A DNA stretch of 64,000 nucleotides from DUPQ01 sp964563155 (GTDB lineage Bacteria > Bacillota > Clostridia > DUPQ01): positions 80,282 to 144,281 of the forward strand of contig CAZLVL010000005.1 of the NCBI GenBank assembly GCA_964563155.1. Reading direction: 5' to 3'. Positions 16,787 through 26,352 of the stretch are shown here, piece after piece. The notes under the pieces were generated by a model. The model was given only the letters and a program-made list of their open reading frames with translations, did not search any database and had not been told where the DNA came from. The translations under genes were made by a program, and so were the position numbers. Positions within the stretch are counted from its first letter, which is position 1; the number at the start of each line of letters is the position of its first letter.

Positions 16787-19180
16787 TTAATCTCCTTTTC
16801 GTAATACTGTAGAATACATATTGCCACTACCATCGAAATATTGCACTTCAAACCATTCATTGTCAGTAAAAGTTACTCTTGAACCCTGCCATACCATAAC
16901 ACCTGACCTGTTGTTTTCTTCATATATGGTATAACCATAATCTATTAATATATTCTGTATTTCATCAAACAAGTTAACCCCATTCCAACTCCATCGAGTA
17001 TGATTCCCTCCAGATTCTATATATTCATCTGGTGTTAATCCATAAAAATCTCTTTTATATTCATTCTTTGAGTTGTTATTTCCCTCTTCAGATTCCTGAT
17101 TATTTCCTTTTCCATTATTATCCTGGCCAGGTTCAACATAATCTGCAGGTACCATTTCAATTGAGGTTAGATAACCGCTTTCATCATTATATTGAATAAT
17201 ATAAGTCCCATCATTATTTCCCATAATCCTTGTCCCATGGAAAGGCCATTCAGAATGAAAACTACGCATATCTCCTCTTACTCTATAGCCTTTTTGTTCC
17301 AAAATATTTTGTATATCAGTTATTTTATTAGTATTTCTCCATAACCAGTCAATACTGCCATCCCACTTTTCTTCATATAAATCTGGTATTAATCCATAAA
17401 AATCCTTTATATATTCATTCTCTGAGTTGCCGTTTCCTTCTTCAGGCTCTTGATTATTTCCATTTCCACTATTATTCTGATTGGGCTCTACAAAATCTGC
17501 AGGCACCATTTCAATTGATGTTAGATAACCGCTTTCATCATTATATTCAATAAAATATATGTTATCAGTATTTCTACGAACTCTTGTCATATAGGAAGGC
17601 ATGTTGGTATATGAGCTATATGCATCTCCTCTTACTCTAAAATCATCTTGCTCTAATATGCTTTGCAGGTTTGACATCCAATTAACGTCTTTCCATATCC
17701 ATTCAACACTTCCATCCAACTTTTCTTCATAATAATCAGGAATTAATCCATAAAAATCTTTTTTACTATTATTTGGATTAGAACCATCTAAATATATGGA
17801 AACCATGTGAAGGAAATATTGAGTTCTTTTCCCATCTCTATGCTCTATATAATATTCTTCATCGGGACCCTTCATAATTCTAGTACCATACCATTCCATA
17901 GGATTATCATGTTCAATCGTTTCTTTTTTCACCCTATAATCTCTTTGTTCAAGTTCGATTTTTAGATATGGAAGAAGGTTAGTCTTTTCCCAGGTCCAGT
18001 ATAAAAATCCATCACCATTTAACCCTATTTCATCTTCTGGTACTCCCCAATAATTGATTTCAAAATCCACATTACTTCTAGGATCATCAGGCTCTAATAG
18101 TGTATAGATTTTTTGAATAGCACTACCGTCTAATTCAAAAAACTCTATAATATAAGAACTAATGACTGCATCAAACGCTACATTGGTATAGATTAAATTT
18201 TGTTTTGAACCAAGATTAAAATTTCTTTGTGAGGCTAAAAAATATCCTTCACCTTCAAAGAAATTTGATATCTCATCAATCATCTTTTTATTACGCCAAA
18301 ACCATCTTTCAATACTATATTCTGGACGATAGTCTTCATAACTATCAAAGTCAAAATGAAAGAAAGGTGGTCCAGAACTGTAAATTAAGTTTATATCTTC
18401 CCTATCTCTATTTTGATATCTGCGATAATCACCACTACCATCAAAGTTTTGTGAAATAACTTTATATTGATCATCAATTGTATCATAGAATAAAATAGTA
18501 GAAGCACTATATAATTCGCCATCAGCCATCTCTAACTCAACAGTAACACCATATCCTTGTTGATCTAGAATTGAACAAATATTATCATAAATATTTTCTT
18601 CCCAGCTCCAAGTTTGAACAAGCCTTCCTGGTCTAATCCAGTAATTATCTGGGATTTCCAAAAAGAAACCCTCGTCAATAGCTGCAAAATCTTCACTTTC
18701 AAATTCAGTTTCAGTTATTTTATAGCTAGAAGATTTGTAGATCCCTAAATTTACAAACCCTACTGAAAATACTTTTTCTATAGTGTCAAACAATACCTCC
18801 GTATATTTTATATCTTCATGGAAAACTCCGATATCCAGAGGACTTGTTGGCTCACAGCCCTTTTCTAAGAGGAATTCTACCAGTGTGTCATACAAATCTA
18901 TATCATACCAAGTCCAGTTATTTGATGTCCCAAATTCTGTTTCTTCATAGTTATGAGTAGGAATACCAAAGAAATAAAAGACTTCAAGTTCTTGTTTTTC
19001 ATCTATTACTTCTTCTTTTTCTTCTTCATCTACTTGTTGCTCAGCCTTTACTTCTTTCTTTTCTTCTAATTGCAATATTTCTTCTTTAGAATCATTAGCA
19101 TTATTGCAGGCTGAAAAAAGTCCTAAAACCATAATTATTAATAGAAATACTGATATAGTCTTTACAATTTTCTTACTCAT
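16787..19180 (-). CDS. Secreted lipoprotein with seven copies of an unknown ~95-residue repeat
   Basis: About 797 residues. A lipoprotein signal peptide ends in the lipobox L-F-S-A-C, so it is anchored outside the membrane. The rest is acidic and contains seven diverged units of ~95 residues with the consensus W-x-W...N...L...ILE..GY.V...G-T-R...Y.I.Y.D.SG. The last three are the best conserved (each begins D-F-Y-G-L-x-P-D) and are joined by Asn/Gly/Glu-rich linkers that are almost copies of each other, so they arose by recent internal duplication. I recognise no known family. Start: ATG 19180 with GGAGA seven bases upstream; a TTG at 19192 lies inside that site. A shorter paralogue with five units lies directly upstream. 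Confidence 0.8.
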   Translation of the reverse strand: MSKKIVKTISVFLLIIMVLGLFSACNNANDSKEEILQLEEKKEVKAEQQVDEEEKEEVIDEKQELEVFYFFGIPTHNYEETEFGTSNNWTWYDIDLYDTLVEFLLEKGCEPTSPLDIGVFHEDIKYTEVLFDTIEKVFSVGFVNLGIYKSSSYKITETEFESEDFAAIDEGFFLEIPDNYWIRPGRLVQTWSWEENIYDNICSILDQQGYGVTVELEMADGELYSASTILFYDTIDDQYKVISQNFDGSGDYRRYQNRDREDINLIYSSGPPFFHFDFDSYEDYRPEYSIERWFWRNKKMIDEISNFFEGEGYFLASQRNFNLGSKQNLIYTNVAFDAVISSYIIEFFELDGSAIQKIYTLLEPDDPRSNVDFEINYWGVPEDEIGLNGDGFLYWTWEKTNLLPYLKIELEQRDYRVKKETIEHDNPMEWYGTRIMKGPDEEYYIEHRDGKRTQYFLHMVSIYLDGSNPNNSKKDFYGLIPDYYEEKLDGSVEWIWKDVNWMSNLQSILEQDDFRVRGDAYSSYTNMPSYMTRVRRNTDNIYFIEYNDESGYLTSIEMVPADFVEPNQNNSGNGNNQEPEEGNGNSENEYIKDFYGLIPDLYEEKWDGSIDWLWRNTNKITDIQNILEQKGYRVRGDMRSFHSEWPFHGTRIMGNNDGTYIIQYNDESGYLTSIEMVPADYVEPGQDNNGKGNNQESEEGNNNSKNEYKRDFYGLTPDEYIESGGNHTRWSWNGVNLFDEIQNILIDYGYTIYEENNRSGVMVWQGSRVTFTDNEWFEVQYFDGSGNMYSTVLRKGD

Positions 19181-19382
19181 AGCTTTCTCCAAACTAAATA
19201 AAATCCCAGTTTGTCATATAATTACATATAACAAAGAGGTGCTCTTTCTCAATCTTTCTTTTTTTATCTATACAAACTGATTGTAGCATAATTAATCAAG
19301 GTCTTGTTATACTTTATTATTAGAAATATCCAAAAGACCCCACTAATTTGTTTATATTATTGCTTTATCAGCAAAGCCCTTT

Positions 19383-19413
19383 AAAAAAGAACCCTACTTA
19401 CAGGGCTTTTTTT
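19383..19413 (-). terminator. Terminator after the upstream repeat lipoprotein
   Basis: Short hairpin (CCCT/AGGG with A/T-rich extension) 15 bases past the stop of the gene at 19428; on the minus strand it ends in TTCTTTTTT. Confidence 0.6.
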
Positions 19414-19427
19414 AATGTGATTACCTC

Positions 19428-21086
19428 TTAATCATTAACCTGATTAGGTCCATTATCTGCAGATGCCATTTTAAAGAAAAGCACAAATCCACCACCATTG
19501 TGAAACTCAATTTTATAGGTATTATCAGGATTTCTGAAAACCCTTGTCCCTCGCCAATTCAATAGGGTAAAATCATGATCAAACGGCTCGCTTACTATAT
19601 AGCCTCTTTCTTCCAATATAGCTTGTAAATCTGACATACAATTAACCTCTTGCCACGACCATCGAGGACGGCCCTTAGCATCTTCCCTATAATCGTCAGG
19701 CATTAAACCATAAAAATCCTTTTTATGATCATCAGGATTATAATCTTCTGGATATATGGGAACCATGTGAAGAAAACGTCGAGTTCTTACCCCATCACTA
19801 GACTCAATATAGTATCCTCTGTCACCATCCTCTGTGACTCTTGTACCCTGCCATTTCACAGCAATATTATTCTCATATATATCTTCTTCCACCCTATAAT
19901 ATCTTTCTTCAAGTTCAAATTTTATAGATGAAACAGAATACCCCTTCTTCCAGCCCCAGTATAAAAACCCATCATCATTTATCCCTCTTTCATCTTCTGT
20001 TACTTTCCAATAAGTAACCTTAAACTCCTTATTCCTTCTAGGGTCATCAGGCTCTAATAACATATAGGTTTTTTTTGATGTATTACCATCTAATTCAAAA
20101 AATTCTATCGTATAAGACTTGTCATCCATTTCAAATGTGACATAGGTAGAGATTAAATCTTGTTTAAGCCAAGTATTGATATGTGTTTCTGAGACTAGAG
20201 TATAATCTTCACTTTCAAAGAAAGTTGAAATCTCATCAATCATATTTTTATCATGCCATAACCATCTTTTTATACTAATTTCTGGATAGTAGTCTTCATA
20301 ACTATCAAAGTCAAAATGAAAAAAAGGTGGTCCAGGAGGATGAAAAAGAAGGGCACCTTTCATATCTCTAGGTAGATATCTACGATAGTCACCACTACCA
20401 TCTAGGTTTGTGGAAATAAGCTTGTATTGGTCTTTTGCTGCATCATAGAATAAAACAGTAGAACCACTATACAATTTACCATCAGTAATCTTTAACTTAG
20501 TAGCTAAGTCATAACATCGCTTCTCTAGAATAGAACAAATATCATCAAAAATATTTTCTTCCCAGCTCCAAGTTTGTATAAAGCTTTCTGGTCTAATCCA
20601 GTAATCATCTGGGATTGTTAAAAAGAAATCTTCGTCAATACTTATTAAACCCACATTTTCCAGCTCAGTTTCAATTAATTTATAGCTAGAAGACTTGTAA
20701 ATACCCAGATTTACATATCCTACTGTAAATATACTTTTAGTAGTATCAAACCATACATATGTATACTTTAAATCGTTATGAAATACTTCAATATCCTGAG
20801 CACTTGTTGATTCACAACCTTTTTCTAAGAGAAATTCTACTAGAGTGTCATACAAGTCTATATTAATCCATACCCAATTATATGATGCTCCTAATAGTTT
20901 TTCTTCATAGTTATGAGTAGGAATATCAAAAAAATAGAAGACTTCTTCATGTTTTTCATCTATTATTTCTTCTTCTTTATCATCTATTATTTCTTCTTTT
21001 TTAGAATTATTGCAGGCTGAAAAAAGTCCTAATACCAGAATTATTAGTAAAAATACAGATATAGTCCTTTTTATTTTCTTACTCAT
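19428..21086 (-). CDS. Secreted lipoprotein with five copies of the same unknown repeat
   Basis: About 552 residues, paralogous along its whole length to the gene at 16787-19180. The signal peptide and lipobox (LGLFSAC) are nearly identical. Units 1-4 align one to one; the C-terminus has one D-F-Y-G-L-M-P-D unit where the neighbour has three. The difference shows expansion or loss of C-terminal units. No enzyme motif is visible; aromatic- and acid-rich surface repeats suggest binding or adhesion, which is a guess. Start taken at ATG 21086 (GGTAAAAGC upstream); the further 23 in-frame residues upstream are not signal-like. Confidence 0.8.
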   Translation of the reverse strand: MSKKIKRTISVFLLIILVLGLFSACNNSKKEEIIDDKEEEIIDEKHEEVFYFFDIPTHNYEEKLLGASYNWVWINIDLYDTLVEFLLEKGCESTSAQDIEVFHNDLKYTYVWFDTTKSIFTVGYVNLGIYKSSSYKLIETELENVGLISIDEDFFLTIPDDYWIRPESFIQTWSWEENIFDDICSILEKRCYDLATKLKITDGKLYSGSTVLFYDAAKDQYKLISTNLDGSGDYRRYLPRDMKGALLFHPPGPPFFHFDFDSYEDYYPEISIKRWLWHDKNMIDEISTFFESEDYTLVSETHINTWLKQDLISTYVTFEMDDKSYTIEFFELDGNTSKKTYMLLEPDDPRRNKEFKVTYWKVTEDERGINDDGFLYWGWKKGYSVSSIKFELEERYYRVEEDIYENNIAVKWQGTRVTEDGDRGYYIESSDGVRTRRFLHMVPIYPEDYNPDDHKKDFYGLMPDDYREDAKGRPRWSWQEVNCMSDLQAILEERGYIVSEPFDHDFTLLNWRGTRVFRNPDNTYKIEFHNGGGFVLFFKMASADNGPNQVND

Positions 21087-21349
21087 TGCTTTTACCAAAC
21101 TTAGAAAACCACAGTTTGTCATACAAGACATACAACAAAGAGATACTTTTTCCAATCTTCTTTTTTTGTCTACATATTAATTGTAGCATAGTTAAGAGAG
21201 ACTTATTGTATTATGTTGAGTAATATAAGTGTTTTGCATAAAAATGAACCCTTTTGAGCAAAAAAGAGATACTATTCTTGAATTAACACCTCTATCAATA
21301 TAGAATAGGAGAGGAGTATAATTTTGCTTTTATGATAAGGAGAAACATT

Positions 21350-22174
21350 ATGAAGGTTAGTTTTGAAGCTCTTGAAAAAGAACCCTATTGTATTGGTGAA
21401 GGAATTTACTGGGTTGGCTATGCAGATGAAAACAGAGGTCTACATTGTAACCCCTATTTAATTATTGAAAAAGATGAAGCTGTTTTAATTGATGGGGGTA
21501 ATCGTGATGATTTTAGTATCGTAATGTTAAAAATCCTAAGAACAGGAATTAGCCCATCCCAAATTTCTAGACTCATTTATCAGCACTATGACCCTGATTT
21601 ATGTGGTAGTTTACCTCAATTTGAAACAATTATTAATAGTGATGATTTAAGAATAATATCTCATGCTGAAAACAATGTCTTTATCCACTACTACTCACCT
21701 AAAACTAAAAAGATTGATTTTAGGGCTATGGGTAATAAGTTTGAATTTGCCACTGGCAGACGCCTTGAGTTTTATCCTACCCCCTATTGTCACAATCCAG
21801 GATCTTTTGTTACATATGACACTAAAACAAAAACTCTTTTTTCCAGTGACCTATTTGGAAGCTTTGATGACCAATGGACCTTAATGCTGGAGTTAGATGA
21901 AGCTTGTAAAACCTGTGAAGACTATGAAAATTGTGCAATTCAAATACCAATCTGTCCAATACATGGAATAAGAAAATTCCATCAAAGTATAATGACCTCA
22001 AACAGGGCCTTAACCAATGCCTTAGATATTATTGAAAGCTTAGATATAAATATGATTGCTCCACAACACGGTAGCATAATTGACAATATTGAAGATATTA
22101 GAACAGTAACTCATCATTTACGTACTCTAAAAAATGTTGGCATTGATCATGTGCTTTTAGGTGATGCTAAATGA
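21350..22174 (+). CDS. Diiron metallo-beta-lactamase-fold (ODP/FprA-like) protein
   Basis: About 274 residues. The fold and ligand order match the oxygen-binding diiron (ODP) domain of flavodiiron proteins, without the flavodoxin half: H79-x-D81-x-D83, H148, D167 and H240. The usual E81 is Asp here, and position 84 is Leu. A Cys-rich patch (CKTCEDYENC...ICPIHG, ~182-205) is extra. ODP domains in other bacteria sense O2 or act on NO, and here the gene is coupled by ATGA overlap to an HD-GYP protein, which points to a gas-responsive c-di-GMP switch (inference). Start at ATG 21350, with AAGGAG seven bases before it, rather than ATG 21332. Confidence 0.8.
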   Translation: MKVSFEALEKEPYCIGEGIYWVGYADENRGLHCNPYLIIEKDEAVLIDGGNRDDFSIVMLKILRTGISPSQISRLIYQHYDPDLCGSLPQFETIINSDDLRIISHAENNVFIHYYSPKTKKIDFRAMGNKFEFATGRRLEFYPTPYCHNPGSFVTYDTKTKTLFSSDLFGSFDDQWTLMLELDEACKTCEDYENCAIQIPICPIHGIRKFHQSIMTSNRALTNALDIIESLDINMIAPQHGSIIDNIEDIRTVTHHLRTLKNVGIDHVLLGDAK

Positions 22175-23436
22175 CAAATGGAAACTTAGAACTGGACAAT
22201 ATTTTAAACCATAAAGAAAGCCTAGATGATGAGATAAGGATGTTTGCAATTGAAAGCTTTGCTAAGCAGGTTGATTACGAAAAACAGACTGAGCTTTTAA
22301 CTCAGTTAATCCTAGACCACTCAACAGTTGCTAAAAAACTTGAAACGTCCAATAGAAAACTTGAAAAGAGTCGTAAACTTCTTTCAGAAGCTCAAGAAAT
22401 TGCCCTTTTAGGCCGCTGGGACTATGATTTTGCTTTAGATATTGTAGAATCTTCTGATTCTTTGTATAAAATCTTTGAACTAGACCCTAGCACTGTTTTA
22501 TCTTTTGCTCTTTTCATATCTGCAATTCATCCAGATGATGTTGATGATGTGTTAGCCCAGTATCAAACATCTTTAGCAGATAAAAAACCCTGGGCAAGTA
22601 GGTTTAGGTTGGTATTAAGTAGTGGAAAAATAAAGTGGGTGCACTTTAAGTTTTACTCTGAATTTGATGAACAAGGCCTACCCTCTGCCTTTTATGGGAC
22701 AATTCAGGACATAAATGAATTGAAAAAAATTGAAGATGAATTAGAAAGATATAATCAGCATCTTGAAGAATTAGTTGAAGCTAAAGTAAAAGAAATCTCA
22801 GACTCTCAGTTTGCTACCATATTTGCTTTGAGTAGACTGGCAGAATCAAGAGATGACGATACCGGCGAGCACATTGAAAGAACAGCAAATTTCTGTCAAT
22901 TACTAGCTAAAAAACTTCAAACTATACCTGGTTATGGTGAAAGCATTACAGATTCCTTTATTGATGCTCTTTACAAGGCAAGTCCCTTACATGATATTGG
23001 TAAGGTGGGAATTGCTGACAATATACTCTTAAAGCCAGGCAAATTGACCAAGGAAGAATTTGATACTATGAAGTCTCATGTTCAGATTGGATATGATACC
23101 CTTGCAGAGGTTAGTAGCCAATATGACAAAAATGAATTCTTAAAGGTTGGAATGGAAATTACCTTGTATCATCACGAAAAATGGAATGGGTCTGGTTATC
23201 TTAGTGGACTTGAAGGAGAAGAAATCCCCTTATCTGCTAGAATAATGGCCCTTGCTGATGTTTATGATGCCTTAAGGAGCAAAAGGGTCTATAAGGATGC
23301 CTTTTCTCATGAAGAAAGCGTAAAGATAATTAGTGAGAGCAGTGGAAGTCATTTTGACCCTACTGTTGTAGATACTTTCTTACGTTACAATAAAGAATTT
23401 GAAAACCTCTATGAAGAGGTAATAAAGTCTCAGTAA
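22171..23436 (+). CDS. PAS + HD-GYP c-di-GMP phosphodiesterase
   Basis: 421 residues: an N-terminal helical region with heptads (~40-75), a PAS_3-type domain (~75-190, ending FYGTIQDINELKK), a linker helix, then an HD-GYP domain (~215-410). H274-D275 (PLHDIGKVGI) and H334-H335 (HHEKWNGSGY) are kept, so metal binding and hydrolysis of c-di-GMP are likely. The GYP signature reads G-Y-L here, a minor departure. There is no membrane segment; it is probably cytosolic and receives its signal from the ODP protein encoded just upstream (ATGA overlap). Confidence 0.87.
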   Translation: MTNGNLELDNILNHKESLDDEIRMFAIESFAKQVDYEKQTELLTQLILDHSTVAKKLETSNRKLEKSRKLLSEAQEIALLGRWDYDFALDIVESSDSLYKIFELDPSTVLSFALFISAIHPDDVDDVLAQYQTSLADKKPWASRFRLVLSSGKIKWVHFKFYSEFDEQGLPSAFYGTIQDINELKKIEDELERYNQHLEELVEAKVKEISDSQFATIFALSRLAESRDDDTGEHIERTANFCQLLAKKLQTIPGYGESITDSFIDALYKASPLHDIGKVGIADNILLKPGKLTKEEFDTMKSHVQIGYDTLAEVSSQYDKNEFLKVGMEITLYHHEKWNGSGYLSGLEGEEIPLSARIMALADVYDALRSKRVYKDAFSHEESVKIISESSGSHFDPTVVDTFLRYNKEFENLYEEVIKSQ

Positions 23437-23533
23437 CAAAGATACTATAAACATATCTGGTCATATGGGGTATCATATAATTAAGTTAATATATTTAACT
23501 TGTTAACAATACTTAAAGGACCGGAGAAATATA

Positions 23534-25375
23534 ATGACCAAGGAAAATAAAGAATACTTAGCAGACTTAAAGCTTGTAGAAGAAAATGATGACTCATCTA
23601 ATCTTGATTGGAGACATGCCATAAATGCTAGAGGCTTTATTTCCACTGACTCTTATGCAGACCAACCATATATTATTAAAACAGATGATGGGGCCTGGCT
23701 TTGTACAGTAACAACAAATGCATCTAAAGAAGGAGATGCTGGTCAGAAAGTCATATCCATGAGAAGTAGTGATATGGGAAAAACTTGGTCAGAACCTGTC
23801 TCTTTAGAAGAAGATGATGGTAGAGAAAACTCCTATTCTGTCCTTTTAAAGGTTCCTTCTGGAAGAATCTATAGCTTCTATAATCACAACACAGATAATA
23901 TTCGACGGGTAAAAGCTGATAATCCCCCTTATGAAGATGGCTATTGCTATAGGGTGGACTCTATTGGATATTATGTATTTAAGTATAGTGATGACTTTGG
24001 CAAAAGCTGGTCAAAAAAAAGATATCCTATTCCTGTTAGAGAATTTGAAATTGATAGAAAAAATGCTGATAAGGGTAAACTTAGATACTTTTGGAATGTG
24101 GGAAAGCCCTTTGTAATTGATGGTGATGCCTTTGTTTCTTTACACAAGGTTGGAAGTTTTGGCAGAGGCTTTTTTACCAGTTCAGAAGGAGTCTTGTTAA
24201 AAAGCTCCAATATCTTGTATGAAAATGACCCTGAGAAAATAACTTGGGAGACCCTGCCTGAAGGTGACATTGGTCTTAGAACTCCTAAAGGTGGTGGTCC
24301 CATATCTGAAGAACAAAGCTATTCTCTACTAAGCGATGGCTCTATTTATGTAGTATATAGGTCCATTGATGGACATCCTGTCTTTTCTTACAGTAGAGAC
24401 CAGGGAAAGACCTGGGATCAGCCCCAGTACAAAAGGTATGCTGATGGCAGACTTATAAAACACCCAAGGGCAGCTTGTTTTGCTTGGGCTTGTAACAATG
24501 GTAAATACCTATATTGGTACCACAACCATGGTGGCAAAAACTATGATGACAGAAACCCCGTTTGGGTCCTTGCAGGACAAGAAGTTGATGGGAAAAATGG
24601 TAAAGAAATAGCCTGGTCACAACCAGAAATCTTGCTCTATGAAGATGATACCTATGTTCGTATGAGCTATCCCGACCTTATAGAAGACCAAGGCAAATTA
24701 TTTATTTCGGAAACCAATAAAACTCAAGGAAGAATCCATCAAATTAAGCAAGAATTTTTAGACAAGCTATGGAGCCAGTTTACTATAAATAAGGTGGAAG
24801 ACAAGGGACTTTTGCTTGAGCTAATTGATAAGAAAAACGCTTTATCCTCCCCTATTTCTATGCCAGAGCTACCAATTTTTAACAAACAAGACTACACAAC
24901 CCCTGACTTAAGAAAAATCGACTATAGAAGTGGCTTTACCATAGAGTTTCTTCTAAAGGTCTCAAAAGACTATGAAGACACAATTCTTATGGATAACAGA
25001 TTAGAATCAAATCAAGGCCTATATGTTGATTTAAAATCCAATGGTCAAATTGGAATCCACTTAAATGATGGAAGAACACAAAATACTTGGTACTGTGAAC
25101 CCAATCTTTTAAAAACAGATAGCCTTAATCATGTAGCTATTGTGGTAGATGGAGGCCCAAAAATAATTAGTTTTATCATAAATGGTGCTTTTAGTGATGG
25201 CAATGATTTTATGCAATTTGGCTGGGGTAGATTTTCAAGTGATTTAAGGTATGTAAAAGGAAAAAAAGAGCTTACTATAATAAATTCTGAAAAAGCAGCT
25301 CTTTTAGGTTTGAGAATATATAATAGGGCGTTAATGACAAGTGAAGTTATAGGTAACTACAGAAGTAGCACATAA
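23534..25375 (+). CDS. Sialidase-like propeller with C-terminal LamG-like domain
   Basis: 613 residues. Three Asp-boxes are clear (SDMGKTW, SDDFGKSW, SRDQGKTW) in a propeller covering ~25-430. The C-terminal ~440-613 looks like a concanavalin/LamG carbohydrate-binding jelly roll (SGFTIEFLLKVSKDY...ALLGLRIYNRALM). No signal peptide is seen, so it is cytosolic or exported another way. Homologues are exo-sialidases or related exoglycosidases; substrate is unproven. The start has GGAG eight bases before the ATG. It ends nine bases from the convergent hydrolase gene. Confidence 0.78.
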   Translation: MTKENKEYLADLKLVEENDDSSNLDWRHAINARGFISTDSYADQPYIIKTDDGAWLCTVTTNASKEGDAGQKVISMRSSDMGKTWSEPVSLEEDDGRENSYSVLLKVPSGRIYSFYNHNTDNIRRVKADNPPYEDGYCYRVDSIGYYVFKYSDDFGKSWSKKRYPIPVREFEIDRKNADKGKLRYFWNVGKPFVIDGDAFVSLHKVGSFGRGFFTSSEGVLLKSSNILYENDPEKITWETLPEGDIGLRTPKGGGPISEEQSYSLLSDGSIYVVYRSIDGHPVFSYSRDQGKTWDQPQYKRYADGRLIKHPRAACFAWACNNGKYLYWYHNHGGKNYDDRNPVWVLAGQEVDGKNGKEIAWSQPEILLYEDDTYVRMSYPDLIEDQGKLFISETNKTQGRIHQIKQEFLDKLWSQFTINKVEDKGLLLELIDKKNALSSPISMPELPIFNKQDYTTPDLRKIDYRSGFTIEFLLKVSKDYEDTILMDNRLESNQGLYVDLKSNGQIGIHLNDGRTQNTWYCEPNLLKTDSLNHVAIVVDGGPKIISFIINGAFSDGNDFMQFGWGRFSSDLRYVKGKKELTIINSEKAALLGLRIYNRALMTSEVIGNYRSST

Positions 25376-25384
25376 TTTCTACTT

Positions 25385-26350
25385 TTACCCCTCTTTTAAT
25401 AATAGTTCTTTAACAATTCGGGTATATTCTTCATACTCTTCTCCCAAAGGGCCATGGGCTGAGTTTTCTAGCCAGAAGAGTTTTTTTACTGGTGCTGAAA
25501 TCTTATCAAACCAAGGCCCTACTAAGGGACTTGGTGTAGTAAAGTCATGTCTTCCTTGAATAATGTAAATAGGTACAGAAAAAGTAGGTGGAGGACTTTC
25601 GAAGTCAAAGTCTATCATCTTTTCCCACAGGGCATCCATACTCATGCCATACCCCTTAATAATCCCATACTTATCAGCTATAGATAACTGTTTAGCACAC
25701 AATAAAGGCTTTACCATGGCAACTAGGGCCTTCTTTGGGGGTTTAAGGGTAGAACCTCCATACTTTTGCAAGACCTTTCTTTGTAAAAATAGGCCTCTTC
25801 TTTTAGGCTTGTAGCAGCCTTTTTCTGGAGGTCCCACAGATTTTAAAATTTCTAATGACTCTTGGTCATCTGCCTCTAGGGCCTTTTGGTATGTAAATTC
25901 ATAGGAGAGCATTTCTCCCTTAGGCCCATTTACCATTTGACCACTACCAATATAGGAAGCTACTTTATTTGGATACTTTAAGATAAAGGGTATACCTATT
26001 CTTGTTCCCCAGCTTCCACAAAGAAGGTTCACCTTATCTACTTTAAGTGTCTCAATTACATAATCGCAAAGAGCGGATAAATCTTCAATCATGGTCTCTA
26101 CACTTAAATCCTCTACCTTGGTCCCCTTGTAACTTCCTCCGGTTCCCCTTTGGTCATAGGCTACAAGGGTAAAGTCCTCTGTCCAAGGTATTAGCTTTTC
26201 CATTATTGCTTGACGATTGGGAATGCCAGGGCCTCCATGGACAAATATGATTACTGGATTTCTTTTATCTTCACCTAGAATATGGAGCTTAATCATATGC
26301 CCATTTAAAAGAACCTTGGTTTTTAAATTAATTGCTTCTTTTATACTCAT
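25385..26350 (-). CDS. Alpha/beta-hydrolase (prolyl aminopeptidase-like)
   Basis: 321 residues with the alpha/beta-hydrolase fold: oxyanion HGGPG, DQRGTGGS, nucleophile in CGSWGT (Ser), Asp in QGRHDFTTP, and His in NSAHGPLGE. HGGPG with G-S-W-G is typical of proline iminopeptidase-type enzymes, but in a sugar operon an esterase for acylated oligosaccharides is also possible. It starts two bases after the DUF2961 gene and is last in the TetR-transporter operon. Confidence 0.82.
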   Translation of the reverse strand: MSIKEAINLKTKVLLNGHMIKLHILGEDKRNPVIIFVHGGPGIPNRQAIMEKLIPWTEDFTLVAYDQRGTGGSYKGTKVEDLSVETMIEDLSALCDYVIETLKVDKVNLLCGSWGTRIGIPFILKYPNKVASYIGSGQMVNGPKGEMLSYEFTYQKALEADDQESLEILKSVGPPEKGCYKPKRRGLFLQRKVLQKYGGSTLKPPKKALVAMVKPLLCAKQLSIADKYGIIKGYGMSMDALWEKMIDFDFESPPPTFSVPIYIIQGRHDFTTPSPLVGPWFDKISAPVKKLFWLENSAHGPLGEEYEEYTRIVKELLLKEG

Positions 26351-26352
26351 TT

